The notes beneath the pieces were generated by a model. That model searched no databases. It worked only from the letters and a program-made list of their open reading frames with translations, and had not been told where the DNA came from. Positions 31,580 to 32,432 of a DNA stretch of 32,432 nt are shown one piece after another (position 1 is the first letter of the stretch; the number at the start of each line of letters is the position of its first letter). This stretch comes from Pseudomonas mosselii (GTDB lineage Bacteria; Pseudomonadota; Gammaproteobacteria; Pseudomonadales; Pseudomonadaceae), in NCBI RefSeq assembly GCF_003205295.1, contig NZ_QJRP01000046.1, positions 1 to 32,432 of the forward strand, given 5' to 3'. Position numbers and translations under genes: made by a program.

Positions 31580-32432
31580 ATGAATCAGGAAAGTATCAGC
31601 CAGTCCATCGCCATCGTTCACCCGATCACCCTTTCCCATGGCCGCAATGCCGAAGTCTGGGACACCGCCGGCAAGCGTTACATCGACTTCGTCGGCGGCA
31701 TCGGCGTGCTCAACCTGGGCCACTGCAACCCGGCGGTGGTCGAGGCGATCCAGCAGCAGGCCGCGCGCCTGACCCACTACGCCTTCAACGCCGCGCCCCA
31801 CGGCCCCTACCTGGAACTGATGGAGCGCCTGTGCCAGTTCGTCCCGGTCAGCTACCCCCTGGCGGGCATGCTCACCAACAGCGGCGCGGAAGCGGCGGAA
31901 AACGCCCTCAAGGTCGCCCGCGGCGCCACCGGCAAACGCGCCATCGTCGCCTTCGACGGCGGTTTCCACGGCCGCACCCTGGCCACCCTCAACCTCAACG
32001 GCAAGGTCGCCCCGTACAAGCAGCGCGTGGGCGAACTGCCTGGCCCGGTCTACCACCTGCCCTACCCGAGCGCGGACACCGGGGTGAGCTGCGAGCAGGC
32101 GCTCAAGGCCATGGAGCGCCTGTTCGGTGTGGAACTGGCGGTAGAGGATGTGGCGGCGTTCATCTTCGAGCCAGTGCAGGGCGAAGGCGGCTTCCTGGCA
32201 CTCGATCCTGCTTTCGCCCAGGCCCTGCGCCGCTTCTGCGACGAGCACGGGATCCTGATCATCATCGACGAGATCCAGTCCGGTTTCGGCCGCACCGGCC
32301 AGCGCTTCGCCTTCCCCCGGCTGGGCATCGAGCCGGACCTGTTGCTGCTGGCCAAGAGCATTGCCGGCGGCATGCCGCTGGGCGCGGTGGTCGGGCGGCA
32401 GGCGATCATGGGCGCGCTGCCCAAGGGCGGGC
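31580..32432 (+). CDS. Class III PLP aminotransferase, GabT-like (3' end outside window)
   Basis: The first 284 codons of a pyridoxal-phosphate ominotransferase are present; the gene runs past the window end. Visible hallmarks are GKRYIDFVGGIGVLNLGHCNP, MLTNSGAEAAENALKVAR (phosphate binding), FDGGFHGRTLATLNL, FIFEPVQGEGGF and LIIIDEIQSGFGRTGQRFAF with the ring-binding Asp. The likely Schiff-base Lys is in LLLLAKSIAGGMPLG. The sequence most resembles 4-aminobutyrate aminotransferases, which convert GABA to succinate semialdehyde, but related omega-amino acid substrates are possible. The ATG at 31580 is the first in a frame matching the conserved N-terminus (NQESISQSIAIVHPI). Confidence 0.9.
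   Translation, partial: MNQESISQSIAIVHPITLSHGRNAEVWDTAGKRYIDFVGGIGVLNLGHCNPAVVEAIQQQAARLTHYAFNAAPHGPYLELMERLCQFVPVSYPLAGMLTNSGAEAAENALKVARGATGKRAIVAFDGGFHGRTLATLNLNGKVAPYKQRVGELPGPVYHLPYPSADTGVSCEQALKAMERLFGVELAVEDVAAFIFEPVQGEGGFLALDPAFAQALRRFCDEHGILIIIDEIQSGFGRTGQRFAFPRLGIEPDLLLLAKSIAGGMPLGAVVGRQAIMGALPKGG

Overview
The window looks like a chromosomal segment of a Pseudomonas of the P. putida group. It is GC-rich. It carries the gacA-uvrC-pgsA-tRNA-Gly block typical of pseudomonads, and its interspersed palindromes are of the P. putida REP type (GGAGCGGCCTTGCGTCGCG... and GCGGGTTTACCCGCGAA...). No plasmid, phage structural, transposase or CRISPR genes were seen.

Left part (1-7375): a type VI secretion effector array on the + strand. 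Two copies of an effector/partner pair lie in tandem with a period of 3,883 bp. Each has a VasX/MIX-type pore-forming-like toxin of about 996 aa, followed by a 297-aa membrane protein that is probably its immunity protein. A short PAAR spike protein closes the array, and start and stop codons overlap or nearly touch throughout. The two copies are almost identical in the first two thirds of the effector. They diverge in the effector's membrane-insertion region and in the N-terminal membrane hairpin of the partner. The first copy is cut by the window edge.

Centre-left (7376-11369): terminators, a coding remnant, tRNA-Gly(GCC), then (all - strand) pgsA, uvrC, gacA with its TTG start, and an XRE-type regulator.

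Centre (11370-26134): an AT-rich, repeat-bearing leader followed by an eleven-gene + strand operon for an alginate-type exopolysaccharide, in the order algD-alg8-alg44-algK-algE-algI-algJ-algF-algX-algL-algG. This differs from the usual order D-8-44-K-E-G-X-L-I-J-F-A, and algA is absent. The sugar-nucleotide, synthase, c-di-GMP receptor and acetylation enzymes keep their key residues. The AlgG homologue is short and has DARD where known epimerases have DPHD, so the catalytic His appears lost. The AlgK homologue lacks a lipoprotein Cys. A REP element lies inside the 5' end of algL, where it supplies part of the signal peptide and possibly the ribosome binding site and start codon. I read this as a second, diverged alginate-like locus whose GDP-mannose must be supplied by an algA-type enzyme elsewhere. 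Its product may be an acetylated polymannuronate that is not epimerised by this AlgG. This is the most interesting system in the window.

Right part (26135-32432): REP pairs and ordinary chromosomal genes. These are a GNAT acetyltransferase and a DUF488 protein (overlapping), a Pit phosphate transporter, a Nu-class-like glutathione transferase, a second GNAT, an AT-richer orphan gene, a hotdog thioesterase, and the start of a class III aminotransferase cut by the window end.
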